NCBI GenBank assembly: GCA_016716125.1
Contig: JADJWZ010000005.1
Location: forward strand, 62,001 to 126,000
Direction: 5' to 3'
Length of the DNA: 64,000 nucleotides
From: Ignavibacteria bacterium
Lineage (GTDB): Bacteria > Bacteroidota > Ignavibacteria > Tepidaquicellales > Tepidaquicellaceae
Part shown: in pieces, positions 1 to 9,415 of the stretch
How the letters are laid out: every line of letters begins with the position of its first letter
Numbering within the stretch: the stretch's first letter is position 1
Position numbers and translations under genes: made by a program
The notes under the pieces: generated by a model
Seen by the model: the letters and a program-made list of their open reading frames with translations, nothing else
The model's database searches: none
Told to the model about the DNA's origin: nothing

Positions 1-247
1 CAGAGGTATTATAAAAGAAACAGAAACTCAGGAAGATGTAGAGAAAACTCTCAGCGTATTCAATTCATCAAAAATGATAGCCGGTCACACGATAGTTGAC
101 AGCATAAAACATCTTTATAACGGCAAAGTGATAGCGATAGATCTTGATCATAATGAAAATACGAAGAAAGGAGTTATGTTTGCGCTTTGGTTTGAGAATG
201 GAAAATTTTATATGATAGATAATAACGGTTTAAAATCAGAGTTGTAA
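1..247 (+). CDS. Metallophosphoesterase, C-terminal fragment (5' end outside the window)
   Basis: An open frame enters from the left edge (codons begin at position 2) and stops with TAA at 245-247, giving 81 residues of a C-terminus. It contains MIAGHT followed by a stretch reading NGKVIAIDLDHNEN. That is the usual last metal-binding segment of calcineurin-like phosphoesterases: a GHT whose His binds metal, then a beta strand ending in iD. The substrate cannot be told from the tail alone. The gene reads towards the serine-hydrolase-like gene at 309, which starts 61 bases later, so the two may be co-transcribed. A different hydrolase with a GHT-like tail is possible but less likely. Confidence 0.55.
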   Translation, partial: RGIIKETETQEDVEKTLSVFNSSKMIAGHTIVDSIKHLYNGKVIAIDLDHNENTKKGVMFALWFENGKFYMIDNNGLKSEL

Positions 248-308
248 TGATCCCGTATAACGGGCAACTTTCACTTACATATTTTTTAACTTATTAAATT
301 CCTATAGT

Positions 309-1418
309 ATGAAAAAAAACATACATCTCTTAATTGCTGCAATATTTGTGATACAAATTTCTTTTAATACAAATATCTCAGGACAGACTTCCGCCGACAG
401 GGATGTTTTGTTAAAAAAAATAACGGAGCTTAAAGAAGAAACCAAGGTGAAGTCATTAATCACCGGTATAAAAAAAGGTGATGAAGAAATTCTGACCATT
501 GCGCTCGGTGAATCAATGACTTCCGTTCCGGCTTCAGCGGATATGCATATACGGATAGGCGGAGTGTCTGAAATATTCTTCGGCACTCTGCTGATGATAC
601 TTTCTGAAAAAGGTGAAATTGATATTGATGAAAAAATTTCTAAATGGATGCCGGAGCTGCTCGCTGCGGATAAAGTCACGCCTTTAATGCTTATTAAAAA
701 TACCGCCGGTTATAAAGATTATGTTCTAAATAAAGATTTTGTTGATCTGGTTACGAAAGAGCCGTTCAGAAATTTCAGCAGAGAGGAAATTATTGCTTAT
801 TCAGTCGGCGGCGGTGAACTGAATTTCACGCCGGGCACAGATCAAAAATATTCACACACGGAATTTACCATACTGGGAAAAGTAATCGAGCGCGCTACCG
901 GAAAAAAAATGCCTGAGCTTTATGAAGAATATATTTTCAGTCCGCTTAATCTTCAGAATACCGGTTACAGCGTTAATCAGGAACTTCCGTCTCCTGTGCT
1001 TCATGCATTCAGTTCCGATCGCGGAATTTACGAAGACGCTACTTACTGGAATCCTTCATGGACAGGGGATTCGGGACCTTTGTATTCAAATTTGAATGAT
1101 CTGATCAGATTCGCCCGTGCATTCGGAAAGGGAAGTCTTCTTACTCCCGCATCGTTTGAAAGACTTGTAAGCAGACCTGAAGGAGCAAAAAATCCTGATC
1201 TGTATTTTGCTTCGGGTTTCGTTGTCGCCAACGGATGGTATGCTCAGAATCCCAGCTTCAACGGATACAGCGGCGCATTCGGATATCTGCCGGAAGATGA
1301 TCTAACGGTAATAGTATTTACTACGCAGTCAGATGATCCCAAGTCTGATGCGCAGGCATTTAAAATATTAAAGGAGATTGTTAAAATTATCAGTCCGGAA
1401 AAAGTTATCAATTTCTGA
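309..1418 (+). CDS. Secreted serine-hydrolase (beta-lactamase class C fold) family protein, catalytic residues degenerate
   Basis: The 369-residue protein has a signal peptide (about residues 1-25, ending near SGQ) and the layout of the Beta-lactamase/D-alanyl-D-alanine carboxypeptidase family (PF00144). The first motif normally reads RIGSVSK, where Ser is the nucleophile and Lys the base. Here it reads RIGGVSE at 82-88, so both catalytic residues are replaced (Gly85, Glu88). The second motif keeps Tyr181 but has YSH instead of YSN. The third motif near 318-322 (NGYSG) lacks the usual HxG or KTG. The rest of the fold is well kept, for example TPGTDQKYSH and GPLYSNLNDLIRFARA. I infer a non-catalytic binding or scaffold protein. 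The frame is intact, so this is not simple decay. Confidence 0.8.
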   Translation: MKKNIHLLIAAIFVIQISFNTNISGQTSADRDVLLKKITELKEETKVKSLITGIKKGDEEILTIALGESMTSVPASADMHIRIGGVSEIFFGTLLMILSEKGEIDIDEKISKWMPELLAADKVTPLMLIKNTAGYKDYVLNKDFVDLVTKEPFRNFSREEIIAYSVGGGELNFTPGTDQKYSHTEFTILGKVIERATGKKMPELYEEYIFSPLNLQNTGYSVNQELPSPVLHAFSSDRGIYEDATYWNPSWTGDSGPLYSNLNDLIRFARAFGKGSLLTPASFERLVSRPEGAKNPDLYFASGFVVANGWYAQNPSFNGYSGAFGYLPEDDLTVIVFTTQSDDPKSDAQAFKILKEIVKIISPEKVINF

Positions 1419-1691
1419 ATGAACCTGACAATTATTTTTAAAACCGGAAAAAGCATGATAAGAAAGAGATTTGTGTAAGTAATTCCCGATCCCGTAAAGA
1501 TGATTGTTTTACTACTGCTTTTTTACAGGACGGCTAACGGGGAAATTCAAAAAATTTACAGATGCGCCTGATGCTGTATAGTAACTTCACAGTTGCTGAT
1601 CTCAGCTAACTGTTACTGAAATGAATGGACTGTAAAATAATATTCATGAAAGTATGTGATGACAATAGTCAGTAGAATTTATAAAAATATA

Positions 1692-2300
1692 CTATTGTTC
1701 ACTGAGTTTTCTTTTTTTATCAATTTTCAGAATTCTTTCAATCTGTTTTTTCTTATCAGCTTTATTATTCAGTTTATACATCTTATAATCGTAACTGCTG
1801 CTGCCGACTAATCCGCCTACTATTAAGCCGATAAGAATTCCCGAACCCGCGCCGATCATTCCGCCACCAACTGTTTCGAAGCCACTTAAATAACCTGAAG
1901 AAGATTCTTCGTTGGCTGAACCAATTGCTACCCCGGTAATCGTGCCGGCCAATAATCCGACTAATGCACCGGACAACATACTGGGACCTATGTTTTTTTC
2001 GCTTTTAATACTTATACCGTTTATTTTATTAATGTTCAGCTGCTGTTCTGATTTCTGTCCTAAAGAAAGACTTATCAGGCTGTCATTTAAAAATCTTATC
2101 TTTTTAATTCCATCTAAGTCTATCAGAATAGGGACTCTCACTGTTTTATTTTCAACAATGGTTTGCATTGATCCCGAAATATATTCGATTGAGATTTCAT
2201 CCGGATAATATGTATTGACTGAGTCAGACTGAGCATTAACAGTGTTACCCGCGAAAAGGAATAGAATGGATATTATTAGATTTACTTTGTATTGATTCAT
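1692..2300 (-). CDS. Exported glycine-zipper protein of unknown function
   Basis: The protein has 202 residues. It starts with a signal peptide (residues 1-23, cleavage near VNAQS). A soluble part (about 25-100) is rich in short beta strands. Two hydrophobic glycine-rich stretches follow (about 108-130 and 140-165, with repeated GxxxG spacing such as GGGMIGAGSGILIGLIVGGLVG). The last 35 residues are Lys-rich. Glycine-zipper hairpins like this occur in small outer-membrane or periplasmic proteins, often in lipid association. I do not recognise the family. The first half resembles the beta-rich part of the lipoprotein encoded at 9416, which also has a hydrophobic second half, so the two may be distant relatives. 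Confidence 0.6.
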   Translation of the reverse strand: MNQYKVNLIISILFLFAGNTVNAQSDSVNTYYPDEISIEYISGSMQTIVENKTVRVPILIDLDGIKKIRFLNDSLISLSLGQKSEQQLNINKINGISIKSEKNIGPSMLSGALVGLLAGTITGVAIGSANEESSSGYLSGFETVGGGMIGAGSGILIGLIVGGLVGSSSYDYKMYKLNNKADKKKQIERILKIDKKRKLSEQ

Positions 2301-2403
2301 TTTAACTTCTCCTTGATTAATTTACTTAAAATTAATAAAATTACTTTTTCTAATTGTCATGACTTTGTCAAAAATTAAATGAAACATTAATTTAAAATTA
2401 AAA

Positions 2404-2432
2404 GATCTCACTCAGCATTAGTGAGTGAGATC
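2404..2432 (-). terminator. Rho-independent terminator of the 5'-nucleotidase gene
   Basis: A perfect 11-bp inverted repeat (GATCTCACTCA at 2404-2414, TGAGTGAGATC at 2422-2432) encloses a 7-nt loop. On the minus strand it is followed by a T-rich tail (TTTTAATTTT). It lies 40 bases past the stop codon of the gene that ends at 2473. Confidence 0.75.
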
Positions 2433-2472
2433 CTATGAACGTTTTTTACATTCCTCTCTTTGTTCAATAAAA

Positions 2473-4356
2473 TTACTTTGTCAGGATCATTCTTTTTGTC
2501 TGAACAAATCCTTCGGACTGTAATTTATAAAAATATACTCCGCTTGAAAAAGCAGATGCATTCCATTTAATTGAATAGCTGCCTGCATCCTGTTTTGTAT
2601 TAACAAGAGTCGTTACTTCCCTTCCGAGCAGATCATAAATTTTTAGCGTTGTGAATCCGCCGGCAGCAAGACTGTAAAAAATCGTCGTCGAAGGGTTGAA
2701 TGGATTCGGATAATTGTTCTTCAGTTCGTATTTTAATTCATTCACATCCCCGTCAACAGTTATTTCATTTGCGTCTCCCTGATTTACTTCCTTAATTCTG
2801 CCTTCGGTTCTATAATACAGTAATCTCAATTTTCTCACATACTCTTTGAGTCCTTCATATTCTGTAACCTGAAGTATCTGTATATTTTCAACTTCCACTC
2901 CTCCGAGTGAAATTAATATTCCCAGTAATCCTTCATTTACAGTGACAGAATATTTTTTATTCGGATGCAGCGGAGAATTATTTATTCGGACTGATGAAAG
3001 TATAACTCTTTCACCGGCAGGTTTTTGAATATCGTATTTGAATTTCATTCCGGATACCTGCACAAAAAAATCATTGTCTATACCTATCATAGATAAACCG
3101 ATTTCCAGACCTTTAATGAGTTCAGATCCTCTTATATCAAATGTCGCAAGTTTAAAATTCAGACCGGAAGCTGTGTCATATCCGTAACTGACTGATCTGA
3201 ATACATCAGCGCTTGTTATAACCCCGCGGTAAATTTTCTTAGCTACAAGTCCGTTTGCAGTGATTCCGATTTTTGTGTGTGTTTTCTTCCTGTAAGAATC
3301 TGTGATAAGATTTCCCATAGGAGTATCCTTTGTTCTGCTGTCCGGAGCATTTGCTGTTTCTAAATCTCTCAAAGCGATGCCGTCGATAGTATGAAATACA
3401 TCGCCGAACTGCGCTGTGATACCTGTTTTAAGTTCGTCCACTACAGCTTTAATTTCCGGAACTGCCGGAACGTTTTTATCAACGGGTATAAGAGTATATT
3501 CATTAAATGTAACCACATCATTCTCAAAAGTAAATTTGAGTTTGCCGATGTTTTGATAATATGGACCTGCCTGACACAAATAAACCGGTTTGTTTTTTGG
3601 ATTCATTATGATTACCGGCTGCTGTATTGCTATATGGTCATGACCTCCGATAATGAAATGTATTCCGGGAACGTTTGCCGCTATCTGCTCATCTATGGCA
3701 GAGCCGAGATGTGAAAGAAAAACTATTACATCAGCTCCCTGATTCTGCAGTTCAAGAACTGTAGCATAAGCTGTTTCTGCAACATCCTCTTTTATAATAA
3801 CCGGATAGGCATTGCTGAGCGGTGCCGGAATTGTCATTCCGAAAATACCGACTTTTAGATCTCCGAATTTTTTAATAGTATACGGCTGTATAAATTCCGA
3901 CAGCTGCGGATAACCCGTCAGATCAAGGTTTGCAGATAACACCGGAAAAGATCCGTTTGAAAATCCTGCGGTCAAAACATCATTCAGCGTTGACGGTCCG
4001 AAATCAAATTCATGATTACCAACTGTCAAAGCGTCAAATCCTATCTGCTTCATTATCTGCAGCTCGGGAACACCGAAATATGCATTAAAGAAAAAATCTC
4101 CGACAGAGAAATCTCCTGCATGAAGAGTAAGAACGTTTTGTTCTGTCTGCTTTACCATTCCTATTACTGTAGCAGCTTTTGCTATTCCTCCGATCGTCCC
4201 TTCAAGATTAAAGGTCTTTGGTCCGGTAGCGTCAAGGTGCGAGTGACTGTCGTTTGTATGTAAGATCGTTACCGGTATTTCCTGAGCATTTGTGAAGTTA
4301 ATGGAAGTGAATATCATGAATAAGATTGTAAAAATAAACTTTAATGGCTTTTTCAT
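2473..4356 (-). CDS. Secreted 5'-nucleotidase/UDP-sugar hydrolase (UshA/YfkN type) with type IX sorting domain
   Basis: I chose the ATG at 4354-4356 (627 residues) over one seven codons upstream. It follows an excellent AAGGAG site at the right distance and opens directly into a signal peptide (1-24, cleavage after TNA). The N-terminal metallophosphatase domain has NDSHSH (35-40), GD (81-82), GNHE (113-116) and GGHDH (237-241), all the expected dinuclear metal ligands. A 5'-nucleotidase C-terminal substrate domain follows (TPMGNLITDSYR). The last 80 residues are a type IX sorting domain with NYPNPFNPST. The enzyme should hydrolyse extracellular nucleotides and release phosphate and nucleosides at the cell surface. 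It is monocistronic, with a terminator at 2404-2432. Confidence 0.92.
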   Translation of the reverse strand: MKKPLKFIFTILFMIFTSINFTNAQEIPVTILHTNDSHSHLDATGPKTFNLEGTIGGIAKAATVIGMVKQTEQNVLTLHAGDFSVGDFFFNAYFGVPELQIMKQIGFDALTVGNHEFDFGPSTLNDVLTAGFSNGSFPVLSANLDLTGYPQLSEFIQPYTIKKFGDLKVGIFGMTIPAPLSNAYPVIIKEDVAETAYATVLELQNQGADVIVFLSHLGSAIDEQIAANVPGIHFIIGGHDHIAIQQPVIIMNPKNKPVYLCQAGPYYQNIGKLKFTFENDVVTFNEYTLIPVDKNVPAVPEIKAVVDELKTGITAQFGDVFHTIDGIALRDLETANAPDSRTKDTPMGNLITDSYRKKTHTKIGITANGLVAKKIYRGVITSADVFRSVSYGYDTASGLNFKLATFDIRGSELIKGLEIGLSMIGIDNDFFVQVSGMKFKYDIQKPAGERVILSSVRINNSPLHPNKKYSVTVNEGLLGILISLGGVEVENIQILQVTEYEGLKEYVRKLRLLYYRTEGRIKEVNQGDANEITVDGDVNELKYELKNNYPNPFNPSTTIFYSLAAGGFTTLKIYDLLGREVTTLVNTKQDAGSYSIKWNASAFSSGVYFYKLQSEGFVQTKRMILTK

Positions 4357-4846
4357 CTTATTACTCCTTCTCCGCAAAAGCGGATTTAAATTAAGTTTAT
4401 AAAAATTTTTTAAAACGATTTAAAAAAAAAAGATCTCATTATCTTATTTATTAAATCTATATAAATTTATATATAAGGATTTGTTCAATTGTCACAGTTT
4501 TGTAAAAAATGTGATGGCTTAATTTATAATAAAATTAGTGATCCACTTGTTTTCAATTATAGTTACTCCTTTTTAAAAAAGTAGTAATGTGTACATAAAA
4601 AACCGGAGCAGTAATACCGCCCCGGACAGTTATAAAATTATCCATCATCAAAATTAATTATTTTACAAAATACACAATTGTCCGTTTTTGTAATTATGAA
4701 TTTATTTTAAGAATCAATTTGATTCAATTATTAAATCTGTATAAAATTAAATGTTACGCTCAGTTCAAATATCTTACGAAAGTAAAATATGTATAGAGTT
4801 GTAATGAATGGAGATTGATTATATGTGAGTGAATTTCCGGGGGATT
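4357..4846. other. AT-rich intergenic region upstream of the 5'-nucleotidase
   Basis: No gene was found in these 490 bases. They hold a 16-bp perfect palindrome TATATAAATTTATATA (4458-4473). A related pair of stretches, ATTAAATCTATATAAATTT near 4449 and ATTAAATCTGTATAAAATT near 4731, forms an imperfect direct repeat about 280 bases apart. Being upstream of a secreted phosphatase gene, the palindrome is a possible operator, but AT-rich DNA makes chance palindromes common. Confidence 0.4.
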
Positions 4847-5527
4847 TTATTTTACAAACTTATATCCAGCTGAATGGTAAGTTATAATATGTTTCGGACT
4901 GGAGGGGTTTGTTTCAATTTTTTTCCGCAGCATCAGAATGTAATTATCAACCGTTCTTGTAGTCGGAAAATTGTCGTATCCCCAAACTTCATTTAGAAGA
5001 TCGTTCCGTGAAACAACATTGCCTTCATGTCCGATAAAATATTTCATGATCTCATATTCTTTCAATGACATTTCAATTTTTTGATCACCTTTTACTGCTT
5101 CCATCTTTGCGAAATCAAGTGTGACATCATCAAATTTAAATATGTCAAAATCATTTTTTATAACAGATCTTCTTCGCAGTATAGCTTTAATTCTTGCAAC
5201 AAGTTCTCTGATACTGAATGGTTTAGTAACATAATCATCAGCGCCGAGCTCAAGACCTATCACTTTATCCGCTTCTTCGGCTTTGTCAGAAAGCATTATT
5301 ATGGGGAAGTTGTACCCGCTGAGCCGGAGATCTTTGCAGATATCAAAACCATTTTTGCCGGGCAGCATTATATCCAGCAGTATCAGCTCAGGTTTAATTT
5401 TTAATGCCGTAAGAAATCCTTTTTCACCGTCGGAAGAAATCAGGGTTTCATAATTTTCTTTCCTCAGACTAATTTCCAAACCTTTGGATACAGCCGGATC
5501 GTCTTCTATGATCAGTATTTTATTCAT
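4847..5527 (-). CDS. OmpR/PhoB-family response regulator
   Basis: The 226-residue protein has a receiver domain (1-120) with the acidic pocket EDD (8-10), phosphoacceptor Asp52 in LLDIMLPGKNG, Ser80 and Lys102 in the YVTKPF motif. A winged-helix DNA-binding domain follows (about 130-226; typical ends VSRNDLLNEVWGYD and RTVDNYILMLRKKIE). It lies 29 bases downstream of the histidine kinase gene in the same direction, so the two form an operon and a cognate pair. Its targets are unknown. The secreted phosphatase gene downstream is separated by 490 bases and is only a candidate target. Confidence 0.93.
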   Translation of the reverse strand: MNKILIIEDDPAVSKGLEISLRKENYETLISSDGEKGFLTALKIKPELILLDIMLPGKNGFDICKDLRLSGYNFPIIMLSDKAEEADKVIGLELGADDYVTKPFSIRELVARIKAILRRRSVIKNDFDIFKFDDVTLDFAKMEAVKGDQKIEMSLKEYEIMKYFIGHEGNVVSRNDLLNEVWGYDNFPTTRTVDNYILMLRKKIETNPSSPKHIITYHSAGYKFVK

Positions 5528-5556
5528 GCTGAAATGATAATAATGTATTTTTACAA

Positions 5557-8037
5557 TTAATTTAATTGAACTGAAATTTCCCGGTCAGCTTTCTTCAATG
5601 GAAAGTATAAATTAAATGAAGTTCCTTTCCCTAATTCGCTTACAACTTCTGTCTTTCCTTTGTGTGAATCCATAATGTTTTTTATAATGCTCAATCCGAT
5701 TCCCGCACCGTCTGTGTGTTTTATGTCAGAGTTTTTCAGCCGGACAAATGGATTGAATATATTTTTTATATCCTCCTTTGATATTCCTATTCCTTCATCT
5801 TTAACTTTTATTACAGCATAATTATTTATTGTTTCAGAAGAGATCCTTATAATCTTTTTCTCAGGAGAATATTTAATAGCGTTTGATAATATATTTATCA
5901 CCGCCTCTTTTACTGCATCCTTATCCGCTTCAATAAATATATTATCCTGAAGAAATATTTCCGATTTGAAATTTTCCATCATAAACTGATATTCCATTAT
6001 CTTTAAAGATTCCGTAATACAGTCTTTAAGATTTATTCTTATAAATGAGTATTCTTTAATTCCGTTTACAATTTTCGAATAATTCAGAACATTGTTGATA
6101 AGTCTTGTGAGACGGTCTGTTTCACCTTCAATAATTTCCAGATATTCGTTTGTATTTCCTTTTTTATAATTATCCTGTTCCCTTAAAATTTCCGTGAACA
6201 TCTTGATTGAAGTAAGAGGGGTTTTAAGATCATGTGAAACGCTTGATACATAATAGATCATATTCTTATTAAATTTTTCAAGTCGCGATATTTCAAGCTT
6301 TTCAAGCTCAACTTTTTCCTGAAGCTGCAGTTTTTTATACGCAAGCTTTACATTGGAAACTAATATGTTCAGTAATTCAATATCTTCTTTCATATAACGG
6401 TGACCGGATATTTTGTCACCGAGTATTATTGCTGCCGAAATATTTTCCGGCTCAATTGTAAAAGGAATTATTATGCTTACATTCCGGCCTGTCAATATTT
6501 CTGACTTTGAATAGTCTGTCTCCAGTCCCGGCTCTGTTTTATCCTTAACGGCAAATACTTTATTATGACCGGTATTCTTCTCTTTCAATATTAAATCTGA
6601 TATTTCTGAGCTGAGAGTTTCGAAATTATTTTGCGAAAGAACTTTTATATTTTTTCTGTTTTCAGTGGCTGCAGCAAAAGCAATCTTCCTGACAGGGATT
6701 ATTTTTTCAACCGCCGATATAACATACCTGCTTAAGCCGTATATTGTGATCTGGTCATTCAACCCTGCCGAAAAATTAATTACTGCTTTCTCAAAATCAT
6801 AACCTTCTCTGTAAAAAATTATGTCAATATAATTTCTTAATTTATTTTGTATCGGGTTAAAAATTATTATAGCAAAAAAAATCATTAGCACCGAAACAAT
6901 GTCTTCGTATCCTTTTATAAAATCGCCGGCAATTAGTTTTATAATTTCATTTGCAGCTAAATAAATAATTATAATTATAAAAGTTAATGCGGTATAGAGA
7001 ATACTTTTTTTTATAAATAAATCTATTTCAAAAACTTGATATTTAATAATTGCTCTTGCGAAAAAAGCCGGCACAAAAATTAAAAAAGCCAGAAGAAATT
7101 CCTCCTGAAAAAGTTCTTCAAATCCCAGCAGTCTCGGCAGCAGCCAAAGAAGCATGAACGGAAACACTCCGACGGCTAATCCCCAGAAAATCCATTCTGC
7201 TTTTTTCCTCTCTGAGGTGTCACTTATTTTCCGGCAGCATAAAAATAAATTTACCGTGCCTGAAATAACAGACATCAGCAATACGGCTTCAGTTATTTTC
7301 CAGAGTGTTCCCATGATTAAAACCATCTCTGAATTTATATCGGTAATCGAATTAATCCGAACCGAGATCAGTAAAATACAAAACAAAAATGATATTATAT
7401 AAAGAAAGGTGAAATATTTATTAAATCTCTTTATCCTTATAACCGGAAAAAGAAATGTAAACTGCAGAAACGCTATTCCGCCGAGAAAATATGAAGATAC
7501 GTGAGAAGCCCTGATTATATAAGCAATCCAGTCATTATCTGTAAAATATTTTCCGGGGGATGTCATGGTTGCAAGTGAAAAAAGTAAAAAGACCCAGAAT
7601 AATGTTCTGACAGCTCTGTCCCCGGATTTTTTTCTGATCAAAAACACAGAGGTGATCCAGAATGAAAGTCCGATAAGTAAGCTGATCAGTATGAAATTAT
7701 ATTCTCTGTAAAACCGTACTAATTGAACTTGAAGATTTATAACAGTATTACCGGCCGTTAATATATTGAGATCTGTTTCATTACCTGCAGATTTTGAATC
7801 CAGTATGTTTTCAAGCTGATACATACTTTCAAGGCGGATACCGTCAACAGACTGTAATACATCTCCCGGCATTATTTTTTTATAATGTTCGGCAGATATA
7901 ATTTTATCATCTGTGAAGTTATAGCGAAACGGGAGATCGGCTTTGGTTATAAGTCTGTTTATCCCCAATAATCCTGTTATCAGAAATATCAGCGATACTG
8001 TATAATAAAAATACTTTCCGTGATTATCCGTATCCAT
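5557..8037 (-). CDS. Membrane sensor histidine kinase with extracytoplasmic PDZ-like domain, multi-TM region and GAF
   Basis: The 826-residue protein begins with one membrane helix (about 8-26). A PDZ-like segment follows (about 45-110, MPGDVLQSVDGIRL is the ligand-loop region), then roughly seven hydrophobic helices to about residue 400. A GAF-like region (about 420-570) and a short coiled coil lead to the kinase core. The H-box is SHDLKTP with His602. The N-box is NILSNAIKYSP around 719, the G1 box DEGIGIS and the G2 box GAGIGLSII. All catalytic boxes are intact. It is the first gene of the operon with the response regulator at 4847. A PDZ joined to a many-helix sensor suggests it binds a membrane or envelope peptide signal, which is inference. 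Confidence 0.9.
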   Translation of the reverse strand: MDTDNHGKYFYYTVSLIFLITGLLGINRLITKADLPFRYNFTDDKIISAEHYKKIMPGDVLQSVDGIRLESMYQLENILDSKSAGNETDLNILTAGNTVINLQVQLVRFYREYNFILISLLIGLSFWITSVFLIRKKSGDRAVRTLFWVFLLFSLATMTSPGKYFTDNDWIAYIIRASHVSSYFLGGIAFLQFTFLFPVIRIKRFNKYFTFLYIISFLFCILLISVRINSITDINSEMVLIMGTLWKITEAVLLMSVISGTVNLFLCCRKISDTSERKKAEWIFWGLAVGVFPFMLLWLLPRLLGFEELFQEEFLLAFLIFVPAFFARAIIKYQVFEIDLFIKKSILYTALTFIIIIIYLAANEIIKLIAGDFIKGYEDIVSVLMIFFAIIIFNPIQNKLRNYIDIIFYREGYDFEKAVINFSAGLNDQITIYGLSRYVISAVEKIIPVRKIAFAAATENRKNIKVLSQNNFETLSSEISDLILKEKNTGHNKVFAVKDKTEPGLETDYSKSEILTGRNVSIIIPFTIEPENISAAIILGDKISGHRYMKEDIELLNILVSNVKLAYKKLQLQEKVELEKLEISRLEKFNKNMIYYVSSVSHDLKTPLTSIKMFTEILREQDNYKKGNTNEYLEIIEGETDRLTRLINNVLNYSKIVNGIKEYSFIRINLKDCITESLKIMEYQFMMENFKSEIFLQDNIFIEADKDAVKEAVINILSNAIKYSPEKKIIRISSETINNYAVIKVKDEGIGISKEDIKNIFNPFVRLKNSDIKHTDGAGIGLSIIKNIMDSHKGKTEVVSELGKGTSFNLYFPLKKADREISVQLN

Positions 8038-8191
8038 TTCCGCAGAAATTAATTACAAAGCTTACGAGCTAAGTTCAGACAATAACTGACAATAATTTTT
8101 TGACCGGAAAAACAGATGACATAATCAATATTCCAGTTGTATTCCTCTCTGAATATAAAATTTATTTTATAAAAAAAGTATGACTTACACC

Positions 8192-8211
8192 AACACCTGT
8201 TAAAAGGTGTT
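8192..8211. repeat. Small inverted repeat between the PorV-like gene and the kinase gene
   Basis: AACACCT (8192-8198) pairs with AGGTGTT (8205-8211) around a 6-nt loop. It lies downstream of the minus-strand gene that ends at 8250 and could end its transcript, but the T-run next to the stem is on the other strand. I keep it as a hairpin without a firm role. Confidence 0.3.
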
Positions 8212-8249
8212 TTGACTATACATCTTTCGGTTTAGTAATAAATAAATAT

Positions 8250-9344
8250 TCAGAATATCCAGCCCGCTGTAAATGTAAATGTCTGAAAATTTTTCCAGTC
8301 ATCAAAATCATTTACTGTAGTAGGCTGTTTTAAATTTACATAATCAAATTTCACTTCAAGAGGAATTTTATTTTCAGACAATTGTCTGACAGGAATGTTC
8401 AAACCTAATCCGTAAGTGAATTCGTTAATTTTGTCTTTACAGTTACTGCATTCTTCTGTTATTTTCTGAGTGTAATATCCTCCCCTCAGAGAAAGTATTT
8501 CGAGAAAAGTAAACTCCATGCCTGAATGAAAACCGGCGAAATATTTTGAATTAAAAAGATCCATATACTCAAGATTCAAAAGAATATTATATGAATTAAG
8601 TTTTGAAATAATATTCTTATCGTCAATTGAAAGATCATACGAAGCTCCTATTCTGAATATAACCGGCAGCTTGTCTTTCTGAGATGCGTCAACTGATGAG
8701 AAAGATGCAGAATTCACATTGATGAGACTTGAACCGGCGTTAAGCAAATGGTTCAGCTTACCTGATTTTATGTTAAATGACTTGATGACTCCAAGATCAA
8801 AATAAAATACATCTCCGTTATTACTTCTTTCATTTCCAACCGATACTTCACTTCCGGTATTGTTCTTCAGCAGATTCAGATTTAATCCGACATAAAATTC
8901 TTTAATTACTTCCGAAGATAATGTCAGCCGGTAATTCGTAACATATGGTTCGTAACTTCCGGTTATATTTCCGAACTCATCTGTAATAACAACTTCATGT
9001 CCGTAAGTAAAATAGTCACGGCTGAAGCCTACAGTTCCGTAATCCATTATTTTATATGAAGCTGAAAAGAAATTATACTTTGCTGAATCTAAAAGATAAT
9101 ATTTGCCCGTGAAGCTTCCGCTCAGACTGAGACCTTGCAGCGAAGCCGTTCCTGCAGGATTATAGAAATAAGAAAGAGCATCTCCGGTAACAGAAACAAA
9201 ACCTCTTCCCATCGCTTCAGCTCTTGCGCTTGGCTGTCTTCCGAAAAATAATTCCGATAATGTTCCTTTGTAATTTTGTGAAAATGAATCTTGGTAATTA
9301 ATTAACACTATCAAAACTGCAAAAAACCTGATAACGTTTTTCAT
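8250..9344 (-). CDS. PorV/PorQ-like outer-membrane beta-barrel protein (type IX secretion associated)
   Basis: The 364-residue protein has a signal peptide (1-22, cleavage near SFSQ). The hallmark start of the PorV/PorQ (UPF0164-like) family follows: ARAEAMGRGFVSVTGDALSYFYNPAG, with alternating beta strands to the C-terminal aromatic residue (ending GWIF). FadL-like barrels of this family act in type IX secretion as shuttle or accessory proteins for cargo with C-terminal signals. The window encodes six such cargo proteins, which supports the assignment, though other paralogues of unknown role are common in the phylum. It sits alone between the kinase operon and a lipoprotein pair. Confidence 0.75.
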   Translation of the reverse strand: MKNVIRFFAVLIVLINYQDSFSQNYKGTLSELFFGRQPSARAEAMGRGFVSVTGDALSYFYNPAGTASLQGLSLSGSFTGKYYLLDSAKYNFFSASYKIMDYGTVGFSRDYFTYGHEVVITDEFGNITGSYEPYVTNYRLTLSSEVIKEFYVGLNLNLLKNNTGSEVSVGNERSNNGDVFYFDLGVIKSFNIKSGKLNHLLNAGSSLINVNSASFSSVDASQKDKLPVIFRIGASYDLSIDDKNIISKLNSYNILLNLEYMDLFNSKYFAGFHSGMEFTFLEILSLRGGYYTQKITEECSNCKDKINEFTYGLGLNIPVRQLSENKIPLEVKFDYVNLKQPTTVNDFDDWKNFQTFTFTAGWIF

Positions 9345-9415
9345 TTTTAATTCTCCTTTTGTTTAATAATTATTTTTTGTTAAATGAAATACCGTCTACA
9401 AAACAGATAAAATTA

